Positions 62,664-64,000 of a stretch of DNA of 64,000 bases are shown here, in pieces. Source of the DNA: Lewinellaceae bacterium. GTDB lineage: Bacteria > Bacteroidota > Bacteroidia > Chitinophagales > Saprospiraceae. A program made the position numbers and the translations under genes. The stretch's first letter is position 1. Each line of letters opens with the position of its first letter. The stretch is from contig JADJOD010000001.1 of assembly GCA_016713985.1 (NCBI GenBank), forward strand, positions 284,501-348,500. Direction: 5' to 3'. The notes under the pieces were generated by a model, which was not told the origin of the DNA, made no database searches, and worked only from the letters and a program-made list of their open reading frames with translations.

Positions 62664-62993
62664 TTATTTTGCGGCCGCATTTTCTGCGAACTCGATCCCC
62701 AATCCGATCCACTCTTCCAACTGCCGGTCGGAGTCAAAACCTTCGGGTTCGACGAATAAAAAACCCTTCATGGGCCGGCCGGTAAAATCCATCTCCCGGC
62801 AATGCGGTTTTTCCAGCGATGATTCAAATTTTGACGCCACCACCCGCACCATCAGGTCGTCTTTGACGATGCCGCAGGCCATTTTGCCTTTGTACATAAA
62901 GGCCAGTCCGCCAAACATTTTTTTTTCTTCGATGCCTTCCCGCGCGCCCAACGCGAGGCGGATGCGATCGGCCAGTGCTTCGTTGTACGCCAT
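62664..62993 (-). CDS. TfoX N-terminal domain protein
   Basis: 109 aa single-domain protein of the TfoX-N family: MAYNEALADRIRLALG, EKKMFGGLAFMYKGKMACGI and MDFTGRPMKGFLFVEPEG are all family-typical. In proteobacteria TfoX/Sxy activates competence genes, but the free-standing N domain in Bacteroidota is not shown to do so; the name should not imply competence. It lies downstream of, and reads in the same direction as, the symporter start at the right edge. Confidence 0.85.
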   Translation of the reverse strand: MAYNEALADRIRLALGAREGIEEKKMFGGLAFMYKGKMACGIVKDDLMVRVVASKFESSLEKPHCREMDFTGRPMKGFLFVEPEGFDSDRQLEEWIGLGIEFAENAAAK

Positions 62994-63171
62994 ATTTTAA
63001 CTGTTTGAATGTAAGGCAATTCTGCGAAGAAGATGTTGCTTACATTTTGTTGGGCAAAATTAACATCTGTCAAAATAAAAACAAAATGTTTCTATTTTGA
63101 TAAATGTTAATCCCTGAACGATTCTGTAATACCCCGGGCGAAGCGTCCCGGATCAATCACACAAAATACTG

Positions 63172-64000
63172 TTAGTCAATATCTTGCAATTCCGCGGGTG
63201 TTTCCCGGTACGAGATCACCCACAGTCCCGCAAAGGTGAACATGCCGTTGATCAGAATGGTGAGAAACCCCAAATCGAACCACTGTTTGCAACTGACTTC
63301 CAGTACCCAGGTCAGCGCCGGAGCAAGCAGGTAAACCAGCAGAGACCAGCGATCGTGGATTTTATAGCGGGTGAAGAGGCCGAAAGTGAACAGGCCCAGC
63401 AAAGGCCCGTAGGTGTAGCCGGCGATTTTGAATATCAGGTTGATAACGGCGTCGCTGCTCACGGCGTCGAGTATCAGAATGATCACCACAAACAAGGCGG
63501 AAAAACCGAGGTGGACCCAGGTCCGGTGGCGTTGCTGCCTTTTTACGGCTTCTTCGTATGCGCGGTGGTCGGCTTCGGAGGCATAAGTTTCGGGCCTGAC
63601 CGGCGTATTTTTTTCAAAATTGAGAAAATCAACGCAAAAACTGGTCGTCAGCGCGGTCAGTGCGGAATCCGAACTGGCATAGGTGCTGGCGATGAGGCCG
63701 AGAATGAAAAATATTCCGGCCGCCATACCGAGGTGATCGAACGCAATTTTTGGATACAGGTAATCGGTGCGGTCGGGAATCTGCAAACCCAGCGACCCTG
63801 CAAACTGGTACAACAGGGCGCCCAGCATCAGGAACAAAAAATTGATGGCCACGAGGTAAATGCAGAACACAAACATATTCTTCTGCGCTTCGCGGATGTT
63901 TTTGCAGGCTAAGTTTTTTTGCATCAGGTCCTGGTCGAGGCCGGTCATGGCGATGGCGATCAGGGCGCCGCTGACAAACTGTTTGACAAAGTGGTTCGGG
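63172..64000 (-). CDS. sodium:solute symporter (SSS family), 5' end cut by window
   Basis: At least 275 codons, open through the right edge, so the start is beyond base 64000; this is the C-terminal part. The visible first codons read HFVKQFVSGALIAIAMTGLDQDLMQKNL, typical of the SSS core. Helices follow, with FFILGLIASTYASSDSALTALTTSFCVDFL and a ~40-residue charged loop (PVRPETYASEADHRAYEEAV). Third SSS protein of the window and most like the one at 21801 in having a soluble loop, though in another place. Substrate unknown. Confidence 0.85.
   Translation of the reverse strand, partial: PNHFVKQFVSGALIAIAMTGLDQDLMQKNLACKNIREAQKNMFVFCIYLVAINFLFLMLGALLYQFAGSLGLQIPDRTDYLYPKIAFDHLGMAAGIFFILGLIASTYASSDSALTALTTSFCVDFLNFEKNTPVRPETYASEADHRAYEEAVKRQQRHRTWVHLGFSALFVVIILILDAVSSDAVINLIFKIAGYTYGPLLGLFTFGLFTRYKIHDRWSLLVYLLAPALTWVLEVSCKQWFDLGFLTILINGMFTFAGLWVISYRETPAELQDID

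Noticed and set aside
62664..62993. Competence regulator TfoX/Sxy
   Set aside because: Only the N-terminal domain is present and its role outside proteobacteria is unproven, so I kept a family name only.

Overview
The window reads as chromosomal DNA of a Bacteroidota bacterium, most likely a Saprospiria/Lewinella-type gliding marine or sludge organism. The evidence is type IX secretion (T9SS) C-terminal sorting domains of both type A (13046-14741, 45774-47402, 59760-62228) and type B/gliding-associated (50496-56600), a TonB-dependent receptor with a CarboxypepD_reg front domain, a DUF6089 outer membrane protein, PcrB/GGGPS, TlpA-like and TonB-C periplasmic proteins, and several TAnnTTTG promoter boxes. 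Base composition looks moderate (near 50-55% G+C by eye). I see no rRNA, tRNA, phage, insertion sequence or CRISPR array. The placement is an inference from gene content; no 16S is present.

Layout. 1-7.3 kb: end of a Big_5 surface protein, hemN, an NhaD-type antiporter, and a two-gene mannosylglycerate (compatible solute) cassette, mpgS-mpgP, joined by an ATGA overlap. 7.4-9.5 kb: recQ. 9.7-19.4 kb: a stretch dominated by broken genes: a Sel1-repeat protein split by a 4-bp duplication, a decayed glucosaminidase, a decayed T9SS metalloprotease, two tandem paralogous lipoprotein genes that are both frameshifted, and hpd with an in-frame TAG. A DUF5691 gene and an intact lipoprotein gene lie among them. 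19.6-29.1 kb: subtilase, Na+/solute symporter, alpha/beta hydrolase-PrsW pair, DUF5682 protein, OmpA-SPOR protein. 29.5-36 kb: a five-module 1237-aa protein, crcB, a TPR protein and a MoxR AAA+ ATPase. 36-43 kb: TlpA-like and TonB-C proteins, GGGPS, rsgA (frameshifted), DUF6089 protein, a second symporter. 43-64 kb: secreted and surface proteins, a TonB receptor (3' frameshift), a 2034-aa repeat adhesin, a NadM-like/Nudix protein, parE, a propeller-like T9SS protein, DUF2024 and TfoX-N proteins, and the start of a third symporter cut by the right edge.

Three themes stand out. (1) Ten loci carry frame or nonsense lesions, several of them single-base errors in homopolymers, and even rsgA is affected. 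This is either an indel-prone assembly or real decay; the metalloprotease also appears to have lost internal sequence, so at least that one looks genuinely dead. (2) Intergenic spacers repeatedly hold long imperfect hairpins whose arms are short tandem repeats facing each other (17.5, 21.4, 24.2, 36.0 and 47.4 kb). Two families recur within the window with similar loops. (3) A MoxR ATPase, a DUF5691 protein and a DUF5682 protein, which I recall as neighbours in one multigene system (with SWIM and vWA partners) in other bacteria, are here scattered across 20 kb. That makes this the best candidate for an under-described system.
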